From contig JAAVIC010000033.1 in the NCBI GenBank assembly GCA_014799385.1, forward strand, positions 186,001 to 250,000: a stretch of 64,000 nucleotides of DNA, read 5' to 3'. The stretch is from Oscillospiraceae bacterium (GTDB lineage: Bacteria; Bacillota; Clostridia; Oscillospirales; Ruminococcaceae). Under the pieces are notes generated by a model. It was not told where the DNA came from, did not search any database, and worked only from the letters and a program-made list of their open reading frames with translations. Both the position numbers and the translations under genes were made by a program. Shown piece after piece: positions 9,039 through 19,317 of this stretch (positions within the stretch are counted from its first letter, which is position 1; each line of letters begins with the position of its first letter).

Positions 9039-9332
9039 GTGGAGCATAACACGAATTTTTCAAAAATAACCCGCTGCGGCGACTGCTGTGAAAAATGCGG
9101 ACTCTTTTATGATAACGGCTGTAAAGGTTGTCATGAAACTCAAGGGAAAGAAAACAAGTGCGTGATATTCAAGTGCTGCGAGGAACACGGCGCGTATTTC
9201 TGCGGCATTTGTTGGGAGTTTCCGTGCGAGGTTCTGAAAAGCAAAATTGCCGAATGGGATAAAAACGGAATTTACAATCTCACACAGCTTGCGAAAGAAT
9301 ATCGTAGGCAGCAGCACGAAAAACAGACATAA
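9039..9332 (+). CDS. DUF3795 domain protein (Cys-rich)
   Basis: A 97-residue protein with ten cysteines, matching DUF3795: CGDCCEKCGLFYDNGCKGCHE followed by KCCEEHGAYFCGICWEFPCE. The paired CxxC motifs suggest zinc or Fe-S binding; the family's function is not known. The start is GTG at 9039, preceded by TAGGAG. It lies 15 bp after the hypothetical gene and before uvrA. Confidence 0.82.
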   Translation: MEHNTNFSKITRCGDCCEKCGLFYDNGCKGCHETQGKENKCVIFKCCEEHGAYFCGICWEFPCEVLKSKIAEWDKNGIYNLTQLAKEYRRQQHEKQT

Positions 9333-9436
9333 TAAGTCAATTAATTCACTTAGATGTGATATAGTGATATCCTTACTGTGACAAAGTTCAATTAAAATGA
9401 ACGTTTTATTGGGAACTAAAAAGGAGATTAAAACAA

Positions 9437-12283
9437 ATGGCAAACGATAAAATCATAATCAAGGGCGCGCGTGAACACAACCTTAACAACGTTGATGTGA
9501 CTATTCCGCGCGACAAGCTGGTTGTATTGACGGGGGTTTCAGGCTCGGGAAAATCCTCGTTGGCGTTCGACACGATTTTCGCAGACGGTCAGAGGAGATA
9601 TATGGAGAGCCTTTCGTCCTACGCGAGAATGTTCCTCGGACAGATGGAAAAGCCCGATGTGGACAGCATTGAGGGGCTTTCCCCCGCTATCTCGATAGAC
9701 CAGAAAACCACCTCCAAAAATCCGCGCTCAACAGTCGGCACGGTTACGGAGATTTATGACTATCTGCGTCTGATGTACGCGCGAATCGGAATCCCCCACT
9801 GCCCCGTATGCGGTCGGGAAATCAAACAGCAAACGGTGGACGAAATCGTTGACCGTGTGATGGAGCTTCCCGAAAAAACCAAGTTTCAAGTTCTTGCGCC
9901 CGTAGTCCGCGGACGCAAAGGAGAACACAAAAAGGAGTTCGAGGCGGCTCGAAAAGCGGGATTTGCCCGTGTTCGCGCAGACGGAATCACCTACGACCTC
10001 TCCGAGAAAATCCCACTGGAAAAGAATGTAAAGCACTCGATTGAAATCATTGTAGACCGTCTGGTAATCAAGGACGGCATTAAGTCGCGCCTTGCCGAGA
10101 GTATCGAAACCGCAGGAAATCTTACAGGTGGACTGGTCTATATCGACATCATAGACGGAGAGGCAGGAGCTGCCCCCAGTGAGCTACACTTCTCACAAAG
10201 CTATGCCTGCCCCGAACACGGTGTTTCGGTGGACGAGCTTGTTCCGAGAATGTTCTCGTTCAACAACCCGTTCGGTGCTTGCCCCGAATGTACGGGAATC
10301 GGCAGCTACCGCAGAATCGACCCCGCGCTGATCATTCCAAACCCCGATTTGTCAATCAAGGATGGCGCGATAAAGGCATACGGCTGGACATATAATGAGG
10401 GAACGATTGCGGCGATGTACTTTGACGCGCTTGCGGAACGCGACGGATTCTCCGTAGACGAGCCGCTGTCCAAAATCCCCAAGAAGTCCGTACAGACGCT
10501 GCTTTACGGTACAAATGGCGATAAAATTCTTGTAAAGCGTCCGCGAAATCAAGGCGGCGAGCAGTATTACACTGCGTTTGAGGGAGTTGCAAACAACCTC
10601 CAACGCCGTTATGAGGAATCAAACGCGGCAATGTATTCGCATGACGCTCTGGAGGACTTTATGAGCGATGTCGAATGTCCGAAGTGCCGCGGCGAGCGGC
10701 TTAATGACGCGGCTCTTGCGGTAACTGTCGGCGGGCTGAACATCAGCGATTTCTGCAAGATGTCGGTAATAAAGGCACTGGAATTTATTGACAATCTGGA
10801 GCTTTCCAAACGTGACCAAATGATTGCCGGACAGATTCTTAAAGAGATAAAGTCGCGGTTGGGATTTCTGCGGAGCGTAGGTCTGGAGTATCTCACATTG
10901 TCTCGTTCGGCGGGAACTCTTTCGGGCGGCGAAAGCCAGCGGATACGTCTTGCCACTCAAATTGGCAGTGCTCTGACGGGCGTGTTGTACATTCTTGACG
11001 AGCCGTCAATTGGACTTCATCAGCGCGACAACGACAAGCTGATTGCGACTCTTAAGAACCTCCGTGACCTCGGCAACACGCTGATTGTCGTAGAGCACGA
11101 TGAGGATACGATGCGCGCGGCAGACTGGATTGTGGATATTGGTCCCGCAGCGGGAGTTCACGGCGGAAACGTTGTGTACAGCGGCGATGTTAAAGGGATT
11201 CTCAAATGCAAGGATTCCGTTACGGGGCAATATCTCAGCGGAAAAAAGAAAATACCCGTTCCAAACAACCGCCGTTCCCCCTCGGACAGATGGCTGAAGA
11301 TAATCGGCGCGGCGGAAAACAACCTCAAGAATATCGATGTTGATATTCCAATCGGAATTTTCACTTGTGTAACGGGCGTTTCGGGTAGCGGAAAAAGCTC
11401 CCTCGTAAACGAAATCGTCTACAAACACTTGTTCGGCAAGCTGAACAAAGGCAGAGTCCGCGCAGGTAAATTCAAGGATATGAAAGGTCTGGAGCATCTC
11501 GACAAGGTGATTATGATCGATCAGTCACCGATTGGCAGAACTCCGCGCTCCAATCCCGCGACTTACACGGGCGTGTTCACAGATATTCGCGACTTGTTTG
11601 CTCAAACCACCGATGCGAAAACGCGCGGTTACACTGCGGGGCGGTTCTCGTTCAATGTCAAGGGCGGACGCTGCGAAGCGTGCCAGGGCGATGGAATCCT
11701 GAAAATAGAGATGCACTTTCTGCCCGATATTTTTGTTCCGTGCGAGGTCTGCAAGGGGCAGCGTTACAACCGCGAAACGCTGGAGGTCAAGTATAAGGGC
11801 AAGAGCATTTATGATGTGCTGGAGATGACGGTTTCCGAAGGCGTGGAATTTTTTGCCAATATTCCGAAAATCTTCAACAAGCTGAAAACACTTGAGGAGG
11901 TCGGTTTGGGATACATCAAAATCGGACAATCCTCCACTACCCTGTCCGGCGGCGAAGCGCAGCGAATCAAACTGTCAACGGAGCTTTCCAAACGCTCTAC
12001 GGGAAAGACCATCTACATTCTCGATGAGCCTACAACGGGACTTCATTCCGCAGACGTTAAGAAGCTGATCGATATTTTACAGCGGCTGACAGACGCGGGA
12101 AATACGGTTCTTGTTATCGAGCATAACCTCGATGTAATCAAGACTGCCGACTACATCATTGATATGGGACCCGAGGGCGGCGACAACGGCGGAACGATGA
12201 TTGCACACGGCACACCCGAGGATATCGCGGCAAATCCGCAGTCGCATACAGGTGAATATTTGAAGAAGCTGTTGACAAAATGA
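9437..12283 (+). CDS. uvrA: excinuclease ABC subunit A
   Basis: DNA-damage-sensing ATPase of nucleotide excision repair, 948 residues. Two ABC modules are visible: Walker [10 protein letters not shown] in each half, signatures LSGGESQR and LSGGEAQR, and Walker B YILDEPS and YILDEPT. Zinc-binding cysteine pairs are present ([21 protein letters not shown] with CEVCKG). ATG at 9437 is preceded by AAGGAG. The gene has its own 104-bp upstream region, with no clear Firmicutes LexA operator that I can see. Confidence 0.98.
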   Translation: MANDKIIIKGAREHNLNNVDVTIPRDKLVVLTGVSGSGKSSLAFDTIFADGQRRYMESLSSYARMFLGQMEKPDVDSIEGLSPAISIDQKTTSKNPRSTVGTVTEIYDYLRLMYARIGIPHCPVCGREIKQQTVDEIVDRVMELPEKTKFQVLAPVVRGRKGEHKKEFEAARKAGFARVRADGITYDLSEKIPLEKNVKHSIEIIVDRLVIKDGIKSRLAESIETAGNLTGGLVYIDIIDGEAGAAPSELHFSQSYACPEHGVSVDELVPRMFSFNNPFGACPECTGIGSYRRIDPALIIPNPDLSIKDGAIKAYGWTYNEGTIAAMYFDALAERDGFSVDEPLSKIPKKSVQTLLYGTNGDKILVKRPRNQGGEQYYTAFEGVANNLQRRYEESNAAMYSHDALEDFMSDVECPKCRGERLNDAALAVTVGGLNISDFCKMSVIKALEFIDNLELSKRDQMIAGQILKEIKSRLGFLRSVGLEYLTLSRSAGTLSGGESQRIRLATQIGSALTGVLYILDEPSIGLHQRDNDKLIATLKNLRDLGNTLIVVEHDEDTMRAADWIVDIGPAAGVHGGNVVYSGDVKGILKCKDSVTGQYLSGKKKIPVPNNRRSPSDRWLKIIGAAENNLKNIDVDIPIGIFTCVTGVSGSGKSSLVNEIVYKHLFGKLNKGRVRAGKFKDMKGLEHLDKVIMIDQSPIGRTPRSNPATYTGVFTDIRDLFAQTTDAKTRGYTAGRFSFNVKGGRCEACQGDGILKIEMHFLPDIFVPCEVCKGQRYNRETLEVKYKGKSIYDVLEMTVSEGVEFFANIPKIFNKLKTLEEVGLGYIKIGQSSTTLSGGEAQRIKLSTELSKRSTGKTIYILDEPTTGLHSADVKKLIDILQRLTDAGNTVLVIEHNLDVIKTADYIIDMGPEGGDNGGTMIAHGTPEDIAANPQSHTGEYLKKLLTK

Positions 12284-12300
12284 TAAGTTTATGGTAAAAT
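12272..12300 (+). promoter_or_regulatory. sigma-A promoter of mscL, overlapping the uvrA end
   Basis: TTGACA, 17 bp, TAAAAT. The -35 box lies in the last codons of uvrA, 68 bp before the mscL start. Confidence 0.75.
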
Positions 12301-12367
12301 TCTATTGTAGATAAATTAATGCGGCTCTCTACAAAGGGCTGCATACATAAAACAGGAGGACTTTGTA

Positions 12368-12820
12368 ATGAAGAAATTTTTACAGGAATTTAAGGCATTC
12401 GCCCTCAAGGGCAATGTAATGAGTATGGCTGTCGGCGTAATCATAGGCGGTGCGTTTCAATCTATCGTGACATCGCTTACCACAAATTTCATCAATCCGC
12501 TTATCGCGCTGCTGACAGGCGGAGTAAAAAAGGACGAGAACGGCAATCCGATGATTATTGGCGGCTCGTTCACGATAAACGGTGTGGATTTCAACTACGG
12601 AGCGTTTTTGTCGGCGGTAATCAATTTCTTGATTATGGCACTAATTTTGTTCCTGCTGATTAAAGGTATGAACAAGCTCATGGAACTCGGTCACAAAAAG
12701 CAAGAGGAAGCTCCCGCCGCTCCTCCCGAACCGTCTAAAGAGGAGATTCTTCTCTCGGAGATCCGCGATTTGCTGAAAGCGCAAAATTCCGCTAAAGTTA
12801 CTGAGGAAAAAACAGAATAG
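12368..12820 (+). CDS. mscL: large-conductance mechanosensitive channel
   Basis: Pentameric membrane channel that opens under membrane tension to release solutes after osmotic downshock. The 150-residue protein begins with the conserved amphipathic N-terminus (MKKFLQEFKAFALKGNVM), then TM1 (AVGVIIGGAFQSIVTSL), an extracellular loop, TM2 (FLSAVINFLIMALILFLLI) and a cytoplasmic C-terminus rich in Pro, Ala and Glu. AGGAGG precedes ATG at 12368. Confidence 0.96.
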   Translation: MKKFLQEFKAFALKGNVMSMAVGVIIGGAFQSIVTSLTTNFINPLIALLTGGVKKDENGNPMIIGGSFTINGVDFNYGAFLSAVINFLIMALILFLLIKGMNKLMELGHKKQEEAPAAPPEPSKEEILLSEIRDLLKAQNSAKVTEEKTE

Positions 12821-12873
12821 TACATAAATTCTCGAAAGGAATATTGCCTTTCGGAAAACGTTTAGGAGGGCTT

Positions 12874-13305
12874 ATGATCAGAGAAATTACCGCAAATGAC
12901 TACGAGGGTCTTATGGAGCTTTATCTCCACCTTCACGAAACGTCTGTTCCACCGTTTGAGCTTGCAAAAGACGTTTGGGATAAGATTGTTTCCGATGAGA
13001 ACTATCACATAATTGTTATAGAGGAGGACGGAAAAATCGTTTCGTCTTGCACCTGTGTTATTATTCCGAATTTAACCCGCGGTCCGCGCCCGTATGCGTG
13101 GGTGGAAAATGTTGTAACTCACGCGGATTATCGCGGAAAGGGGCTTGCGACTAAGTGCCTCGACTATGCCAAGGAGCTTGCGGTTCGTGAGAACTGCTAC
13201 CGAATCGTTCTGATGACGGGTTCAAAGTTGGAAAGCACTCTCAAATTCTACGAGAACGCGGGCTATAACCGCAATGACAAAACAGGATTTATTCAGTGGT
13301 TATAG
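12874..13305 (+). CDS. GNAT family N-acetyltransferase
   Basis: Predicted acetyl-CoA-dependent N-acyltransferase of 143 residues. The acetyl-CoA loop is seen in THADYRGKGLATKCLDYAKE, with the preceding beta strand AWVENVV and the C-terminal LKFYENAGY. Start at 12874 is supported by TAGGAGG; an in-frame ATG at 12844 has none. Substrate unknown. It is the first of three accessory genes between mscL and aspS. Confidence 0.88.
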   Translation: MIREITANDYEGLMELYLHLHETSVPPFELAKDVWDKIVSDENYHIIVIEEDGKIVSSCTCVIIPNLTRGPRPYAWVENVVTHADYRGKGLATKCLDYAKELAVRENCYRIVLMTGSKLESTLKFYENAGYNRNDKTGFIQWL

Positions 13306-13326
13306 TGCCTGAAAGGAGAAAAAGTA

Positions 13327-14060
13327 ATGAAAAAACTTTTCAAGGCGATTAGACATGGCGATATTGACGAGGTAAAGGCGATTCTCGAAAAGAATCCCGA
13401 GGCGATTTCAAGCATAGCTGCTCCCCCTCCAAAAAAGATATGGGACAGTCTCCGCTTCAAGTGGCGATTAAGGTGTCCGAGTATGAGATTGCTCAATATC
13501 TTATCGAACAGGGCGCAGATGTAAACTTTATGGAATCCGAGGAAGACGGCTCGGATTGGAGAACTCCCGTGCTTCATGACGCGATACGAGCTGCTCTTAT
13601 GAGCCTTTGTTATAGGGATAAAAAGGGTGCAAACGAAGGATTGAAGATAACCGAGGAACTTCTTAAACACGGCGCAGACCCCAACAAATGCGCGTCAAAC
13701 ACCTTTATGGCATTGGACGAATGCGTTTCACGGGCAGAATATATACTTGATAACCAAGAGGCTTATCCCACTGTTCAGAAAGAAGCCGAAAAGATGCTCG
13801 TGTCATTGTTGGACATACTGCTTGAACACGGCGCGGATTTCAAGGAGTGGGCGAATCACGGGCATTACGCGGGCGAGGGCGAAACCAACCGTGAGTTGTT
13901 TCTCGATGACTTCGTTCCCGTGCCGGACAAGATTCAGGAATTAACGATCCGAGGAAAAACGTCAACAACCGTCTACAAGGGCGACATTGACAGAACAGCG
14001 CATACAAGAGCGGTTATGCAAACGTATTGCAAGAAACGGGATTTATTCGGCAGTTATTAA
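13327..14060 (+). pseudogene. ankyrin-repeat protein gene interrupted by a -1 frameshift at an A6 run
   Basis: The first 37 codons (from ATG at 13327, good GGAG site) encode an ankyrin-like start: KAIRHGDIDEVKAILEKNPE. The continuation QSPLQVAIKVSEYEIAQYLI, then LLKHGADPN and LLEHGADFK, is read in the -1 frame from about 13437 to 14060. In the zero frame translation would stop at 13524 after 65 residues. The break falls at 13431-13437, A AAA AAG read as CCA AAA AAG, which is a classical -1 slippery heptamer; slipping there gives PPPKKDMGQSPL, a smooth ankyrin sequence. So this is a one-base deletion, a sequencing error, or a frameshift-rescued gene. The full product would be about 244 residues. 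Confidence 0.75.
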
Positions 14061-14076
14061 TGCCGGAAAGGAAAAT

Positions 14077-14472
14077 ATGAATTGTAAAGTTTTTTACGAG
14101 TGTTGGCAGATGCAGTGCTGCGGAGACCCGTTCAAAATCAGCGATACAATAAAGTGGACGGTTGTCAAGGACTATCAACTCATACTCAGCGATGATGTAA
14201 CGCTCGATGATTTGGATTACGTTTATGAGGCGCACAACCATACCGCCGAGTTGTTTAACTTCACGGGAGTTATAAAGCGGATTTGGGGATTGTATGAGAA
14301 ATTTGAATCGTCCGATAAAGACCCCAATTTTCCGCTGATTCCCATACATGGGGAGCTAATCGAAATAGACTCCGTAGACGGTTGGGAAGAACCAATCGGA
14401 GAGCTTGAAATTACGGGATATGTCGTGGATTTGGAGGATTGCTCCGTAACAAGATTAGGTTCAAAAGAATAA
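14077..14472 (+). CDS. DUF6578-like protein
   Basis: A 131-residue soluble acidic protein beginning MNCKVFYECWQMQCCGDPF, a pattern I associate with the DUF6578 family (function unknown); this assignment is from memory of the motif and is not certain. Start ATG at 14077 is preceded by AAAGGA, while an upstream in-frame ATG overlaps the ankyrin gene. Later sequence (DDLDYVYEAHNHT, then alternating strands) suggests a compact beta-rich fold. It ends just before the terminator shared with aspS. Confidence 0.65.
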   Translation: MNCKVFYECWQMQCCGDPFKISDTIKWTVVKDYQLILSDDVTLDDLDYVYEAHNHTAELFNFTGVIKRIWGLYEKFESSDKDPNFPLIPIHGELIEIDSVDGWEEPIGELEITGYVVDLEDCSVTRLGSKE

Positions 14473-14476
14473 ATAG

Positions 14477-14508
14477 AAATGGCAGTCAACAGACTGCCAT
14501 TTTCTTTT
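14477..14508. terminator. bidirectional terminator between the DUF6578-like gene and aspS
   Basis: Perfect 11-bp stem (14477-14487 with 14492-14502) with loop AACA, followed by TCTTTT on the plus strand and preceded by an A-run that gives Ts on the minus strand. Confidence 0.8.
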
Positions 14509-16282
14509 ATGATTGCTTTCTGACCTTGATATGAACCTCGCGAAGCTGCTGCTCCGTAACCTCGGTAGGTGCTCCGAGAAGCAAATCTTGAGCGTTTGAA
14601 TTGAGCGGGAATGCGATAATCTCGCGAATGCTCTCCTCGCCCGTCAACAGCATTATCATTCTGTCAACACCCGGAGCCATTCCCGCGTGAGGCGGCGCGC
14701 CGAATTTGAACGCGTTGTACAGTGCTCCGAACTTGCTTGCAACGTCCTCTTCGGTGTAGCCCGCAATCTCGAAAGCCTTAATCATAATATCCAAATCGTG
14801 GTTACGAACCGCGCCGGACGAAAGCTCCACACCGTTGCATACGATGTCATACTGATATGCGAGAATCTCTAGCGGGTCTTTATTCATCAGCGCGTCAAGT
14901 CCGCCCTGAGGCATCGAGAACGGATTATGGGTGAACGCAGGCTTCCCTGTTTCCTCGTCAAGCTCGTACATCGGGAAATCAACGATAAAGCACATCTCAA
15001 ATCGGCTCTCGTCAATCAGATTCATACGCTTTGCGACCTCGGTGCGTATCTGTCCCGCAAACTTCGGCGCGTTCTTCTTGCTGTCGGCAATGAAGTACAG
15101 AACATCACCGACATCCAATTCGCAGCGTTTCGCAAGCTCATCGCGCTGCTCATCGTTCAGGAACTTGTCAATCGGACCGTTATACTTGAACTTTCTGCCG
15201 TCCTCGCCCGGTTCAACCTTGAAGTAACCGAGTCCCTTCATACCGACCTCGTTTACCGCAAAATCCTCCATATTCTTGAAGAATGTCTTGGACTGCTTTG
15301 CCATATCGGGAACGCGGATTCCGCGAACAGTCTTGTTGCAGAACGGCTTGAAATCGCTGTCTACAAACAGGTCTGAAAGCTCCTTGATAATCAGCGGATT
15401 GCGCAAATCGGGCTTGTCCGAGCCGTAAGTCAGCATTGCCTCCTCAAACGGGATTCTGCGGAACGGCGCAGGGCTGACTTCCTTGTCGGAGAACTTCGTG
15501 AACGCTTCGTAGAGAACCTCCTCGGCAACCTTGAAAACGTCCTCCTGAGTTGCGAACGACATCTCGAAGTCGAGCTGATAGAATTCTCCCGGCGAACGGT
15601 CGGCGCGAGCGTCCTCATCGCGGAAACACGGAGCAATCTGGAAATACTTGTCAAATCCGGAAACCATATAAATCTGCTTAAAAATCTGCGGAGCTTGAGG
15701 CAGAGCGTAGAACTTACCGTGGTGCTTACGGCTGGGAATCAGATAATCGCGCGCACCCTCGGGAGAAGATGTGGACAAGATAGGTGTTTGCAGCTCCAGA
15801 AAGCCCATCTCGTTCATTTTGTTACGCAAAAAAGAAATAACCTTTGAACGGAACACGATATTATCGTGCATTTTTCTATTGCGCAAGTCAAGATAGCGGT
15901 ACTTCAGCCGCAGATCCTCCTTGGTCTTTTTGGACTCGTCCACTTCGAACGGCAGCGTTTCGGTGACCTTTCCGAGAATGCGAACCTCCTCGGCTTCGAT
16001 TTCAACCGTGCCGGTTTCGATTTTGTCATTATAGGTGCTCTCATCGCGCTTGAGAACCGTGCCGGCAACGGACACGGCACATTCCTTGTGGATACCCTCC
16101 AACAGCGACTCGTTATGGAACACGATCTGAACCACACCGTAGTGGTCGCGCAAATCCACGAACATAATTCCGCCGTGGTCGCGGATATTCTCCACCCATC
16201 CCGCCGCGCGAACTTTCTTGCCGATATCCTTTTCGCTTACCGCGTTACAGTATTGTGTACGGTATTCATTTTCAAAAAACAT
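14507..16282 (-). CDS. aspS: aspartyl-tRNA synthetase
   Basis: Class II synthetase charging tRNA-Asp, 591 residues. It has an N-terminal OB-fold anticodon-binding domain (VRAAGWVENIRDHGGIMFVDLRD), class II motif 2 (FRDEDARADRSPGEFYQLDFE), the GAD insertion, and motif 3 (GMAPGVDRM). No sign of the Asn-charging dual form can be judged by eye, though the bacterial long form is often non-discriminating when gatCAB is present. ATG at 16282 has a GAAAGGA site and a strong promoter upstream. Confidence 0.98.
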   Translation of the reverse strand: MFFENEYRTQYCNAVSEKDIGKKVRAAGWVENIRDHGGIMFVDLRDHYGVVQIVFHNESLLEGIHKECAVSVAGTVLKRDESTYNDKIETGTVEIEAEEVRILGKVTETLPFEVDESKKTKEDLRLKYRYLDLRNRKMHDNIVFRSKVISFLRNKMNEMGFLELQTPILSTSSPEGARDYLIPSRKHHGKFYALPQAPQIFKQIYMVSGFDKYFQIAPCFRDEDARADRSPGEFYQLDFEMSFATQEDVFKVAEEVLYEAFTKFSDKEVSPAPFRRIPFEEAMLTYGSDKPDLRNPLIIKELSDLFVDSDFKPFCNKTVRGIRVPDMAKQSKTFFKNMEDFAVNEVGMKGLGYFKVEPGEDGRKFKYNGPIDKFLNDEQRDELAKRCELDVGDVLYFIADSKKNAPKFAGQIRTEVAKRMNLIDESRFEMCFIVDFPMYELDEETGKPAFTHNPFSMPQGGLDALMNKDPLEILAYQYDIVCNGVELSSGAVRNHDLDIMIKAFEIAGYTEEDVASKFGALYNAFKFGAPPHAGMAPGVDRMIMLLTGEESIREIIAFPLNSNAQDLLLGAPTEVTEQQLREVHIKVRKQS

Positions 16283-16321
16283 ATTTTCAATCCTTTCGAT
16301 TTCTTAAAATTTACCTATTAT

Positions 16322-16350
16322 ATTATATCACCAAATTATTGAAATGTCAA
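16322..16350 (-). promoter_or_regulatory. sigma-A promoter of aspS
   Basis: Minus-strand TTGACA, 17 bp, TATAAT, 40 bp before the aspS start codon. Confidence 0.88.
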
Positions 16351-16409
16351 GTTTTACAGAAAATATTTTTAATTTTTTGGCAATATTATTAAATGATGTT
16401 AAAAAGCCC

Positions 16410-16438
16410 TTGACAATCAAGGCGTTTTGGTATATAAT
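16410..16438 (+). promoter_or_regulatory. sigma-A promoter of the flippase-like gene
   Basis: TTGACA, 17 bp, TATAAT on the plus strand, 36 bp before the start codon; it diverges from the aspS promoter. Confidence 0.88.
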
Positions 16439-16473
16439 TATTTATGTATGTGGCAGAAACAGGAGTTTATATT

Positions 16474-17574
16474 ATGGAAAAAACCAAAAAGAAAAGCAAC
16501 AAACTGAATCTGATAATCTGCGGAATTGCCTTTGTGGTTATGATCGTATACCTGCTGTTCGTTGATAAAATCGACCATGTTGTCGGGGCTTTGAAATCAA
16601 TCAACCCGTTTTTTATTGTGTTGTGTGTGTTGTGTATGGCGGGATATTGGGTATGTGAAGCGATATCTATATATGTTATTCTGAAACCTCTGCACCCGAA
16701 AATTCGATTCGGGCAATGCTGGACAAACACAATCATCGGACAATACTTCAACTGTATCACCCCGTTTGCTTCGGGCGGGCAGCCTATGCAGGCGTATTAT
16801 TACGTTCAGGGCGGAGTTCCGCTTGGCGCAGGACTTACTGCGCTGCTGTCAAGATTTATCGTGTTCCAGTTCGCGCTGACTGTGTATTCGGTGTTCACGC
16901 TGATTTTCGGAATCAACCGATTTGGCAGCGAGCTGTCGCAAAAGGGTTTGTTGCCGTTTGTGTTTGTCGGATTTGTTATTAATACAGCGGTAATCGTGTT
17001 CCTGTTGGGAATTGCGCTTTGGAAAAACGGGACGCTTAAAGCTGCGAACGCGCTTATTACGTTGCTTGCAAAGATGAAGATAATCAAGAATCCGCTGCGT
17101 AAGCGGCTGTACATCACCCGTGAGGCTAATAAGTTTTTCACAAACTTCAAATTTATCAAGAAAAACGCTTGGGTGATCATAAAATCCTGCTTTTTCACGT
17201 TTATGCAATTGACGCTGTCTTTCACCATAACCTACCTGTTGTGCATAGGCTTTAATAAAGACCCCGGAAGTTACTTGAAAGTAATCTCCTATCAGGCATA
17301 TGTAAATATGATAACCTCGTTTATTCCACTGCCGGGAGCGATTGGCGGCGCGGAACTGGGCTTTTCGGGATTCTTTAACGAAATATTCGGTGACTACACG
17401 GGTGTTGCGATGATGATGTGGAGAATTTTAACATTTTATCTGCCGATTCTGGTGGGAATCGCGCATATCCTTACCATGCGCAACAAAGGCTACAAAGAGC
17501 CTTCCAATATGGAAGCTATGGAGAATCTCTATAAAATGGAGCAGGCGGCAATTGAGGAAGAGAACAACGATTAA
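16474..17574 (+). CDS. flippase-like / lysylphosphatidylglycerol synthase TM-domain protein
   Basis: Integral membrane protein of 366 residues related to the N-terminal flippase domain of MprF and to the UPF0104/YbhN group. Several hydrophobic segments are visible: LIICGIAFVVMIVYLLF, FFIVLCVLCMAGYWV, FVFVGFVINTAVIVFLLG, and two near the end. The family-typical segments GQYFNCITPFASGGQPMQAY and FIPLPGAIGGAELGF are present. It has no catalytic lysyl-transferase domain, so it probably moves or binds a lipid rather than making lysyl-PG. Start at 16474 is chosen for AGGAG 8 bp upstream. Confidence 0.85.
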   Translation: MEKTKKKSNKLNLIICGIAFVVMIVYLLFVDKIDHVVGALKSINPFFIVLCVLCMAGYWVCEAISIYVILKPLHPKIRFGQCWTNTIIGQYFNCITPFASGGQPMQAYYYVQGGVPLGAGLTALLSRFIVFQFALTVYSVFTLIFGINRFGSELSQKGLLPFVFVGFVINTAVIVFLLGIALWKNGTLKAANALITLLAKMKIIKNPLRKRLYITREANKFFTNFKFIKKNAWVIIKSCFFTFMQLTLSFTITYLLCIGFNKDPGSYLKVISYQAYVNMITSFIPLPGAIGGAELGFSGFFNEIFGDYTGVAMMMWRILTFYLPILVGIAHILTMRNKGYKEPSNMEAMENLYKMEQAAIEEENND

Positions 17575-17589
17575 AGGAAGATTGAAAAT

Positions 17590-19203
17590 ATGGCTAACAC
17601 GCTTGATTTAAGGCACGAAATTGAACGTCGCAGAACGTTTGCGATTATCTCTCACCCGGACGCGGGCAAAACCACTCTGACAGAAAAGTTTCTGCTATAC
17701 GGAGGGGCAATCACGCTTGCAGGCGCGGTAAAGGGCAAGAAAAACGCTCGTCACGCAACCTCGGACTGGATGGAAATCGAGAAACAGCGCGGAATCTCCG
17801 TAACATCATCGGTTATGCAATTCAACTATGAGGGCTATTGCATCAACATTCTGGACACCCCGGGACACCAGGACTTCTCCGAGGATACCTACCGCACGCT
17901 TATGGCGGCGGATTCCGCAGTGATGGTAATCGACGCGGCAAAAGGTGTCGAAAATCAGACGCGAAAGCTGTTTAAGGTTTGCGTTATGCGGAATATCCCG
18001 ATTTTCACATTTATCAATAAGATGGATAGAGAATCCCGCAACCCGTTCGACTTGCTTGATGAAATCGAAAACGAGCTTGGAATCAAGACATATCCCGTAA
18101 ACTGGCCTATCGGCTCTGGTAAAGAGTTCAAAGGTGTTTACGACCGTGAACATCGTCATATCATCTCGTTTGAGGCGAACAACGGCACTCGCGAGGTCGC
18201 CAAGACCGAGGTAGACCTCAACGATGAAAGTCTTGCGGAGCTAATCGGGCAGACGAATTTCCGAACCCTTCAAGAGGACGTGGAGCTGCTGGACGGGGCG
18301 TCCGAGGAGTTTGACGCTGAGCTTGTAAATCAAGGAAAGCTGTCTCCCGTGTTCTTTGGTTCGGCACTCACGAATTTCGGAGTGGAGCCGTTCCTTGAGA
18401 ACTTCCTGAAAATGACAACTCCTCCCCTGCCCCGAACTACCGAAAACGGAACTGTTGATCCGTTTGACGAGAACTTCTCGGCGTTTATATTCAAGATCCA
18501 GGCTAATATGAACAAGGCTCACCGCGACAGAATCGCGTTTATGCGCATCGTAAGCGGCAAGTTTGACAAGGATATGGAGGTTTTGCACGTCCAGAATAAC
18601 CGCGTAATGCGCCTGTCGCAGCCGCAGCAGATTATGGCGAACGACCGCGAGGTAATCTCCGAGGCTTACGCAGGCGATATTATGGGCGTTTTCGACCCGG
18701 GAGTGTTCTCTATCGGAGATACATTGTGTATGCCGAAAAACAAGGTGGTTTTCGAGGGTATTCCCACTTTCGCGCCGGAGCATTTTGCGCGAATCCGTCA
18801 GAAAGACACACTAAAGCGCAAGCAGTTCATCAAAGGCACAACGCAAATTGCCCAAGAGGGCGCGATTCAGATATTCTCTGAACCGCAAAGCGGATTTGAG
18901 GAGGTCATCGTTGGAGTAGTAGGTGTACTTCAGTTTGAGGTTCTTGAATATCGCTTGAAAAACGAATATAGTGTTGACATAATACGCGAAGATTTGTCCT
19001 ATGAATATATTCGTTGGATAACCAGTGAAAAGCACCTTGCGGGCGGTTTGGACGAGCTTCAGAAGTTGATTCTCACCTCCGATACCAAACTGATTCAAGA
19101 CGTCAGGGGCAACTATCTGTTGATTTTCACAAGCGAATGGAATATCAAGTGGGCGCTGGACAAGAACGAGGGGCTGGAGCTTGCGGAATTTAACAGGAAT
19201 TGA
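17590..19203 (+). CDS. prfC: peptide chain release factor 3
   Basis: Translational GTPase that removes RF1/RF2 from the ribosome after peptide release. At 537 residues it has normal RF3 length. G1 is AIISHPDAGKTTLTE, the switch region RGISVTSSVMQF, G3 DTPGHQDFSEDTYR and G4 INKMDRESRNP, followed by domain 2 and the FAPEHFARIR region. It follows the flippase-like gene by 15 bp (AAGGAAG site), so they may be cotranscribed. Confidence 0.97.
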   Translation: MANTLDLRHEIERRRTFAIISHPDAGKTTLTEKFLLYGGAITLAGAVKGKKNARHATSDWMEIEKQRGISVTSSVMQFNYEGYCINILDTPGHQDFSEDTYRTLMAADSAVMVIDAAKGVENQTRKLFKVCVMRNIPIFTFINKMDRESRNPFDLLDEIENELGIKTYPVNWPIGSGKEFKGVYDREHRHIISFEANNGTREVAKTEVDLNDESLAELIGQTNFRTLQEDVELLDGASEEFDAELVNQGKLSPVFFGSALTNFGVEPFLENFLKMTTPPLPRTTENGTVDPFDENFSAFIFKIQANMNKAHRDRIAFMRIVSGKFDKDMEVLHVQNNRVMRLSQPQQIMANDREVISEAYAGDIMGVFDPGVFSIGDTLCMPKNKVVFEGIPTFAPEHFARIRQKDTLKRKQFIKGTTQIAQEGAIQIFSEPQSGFEEVIVGVVGVLQFEVLEYRLKNEYSVDIIREDLSYEYIRWITSEKHLAGGLDELQKLILTSDTKLIQDVRGNYLLIFTSEWNIKWALDKNEGLELAEFNRN

Positions 19204-19283
19204 CAGCAGATTACAAATATCTCCTAAATTCAAAATAGCCCGACCGATTTCACCGCAAAACAATTCAATTAAATAAAAATATA

Positions 19284-19317
19284 CCGATTTCGACAACCGA
19301 AATCGGCATATTTTTTG
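19284..19317 (+). terminator. terminator of prfC
   Basis: Stem CCGATTTC/GAAATCGG around GACAACC, followed by ATATTTTTT. The hairpin contains a Spo0A-box-like 7-mer (see separate entry). Confidence 0.75.

Noticed and set aside
9390-9412. GTTCA/TGAAC dyad upstream of uvrA as a LexA site
   Set aside because: The spacing does not fit the Firmicutes GAAC-N4-GTTC operator; it is more likely a weak hairpin.
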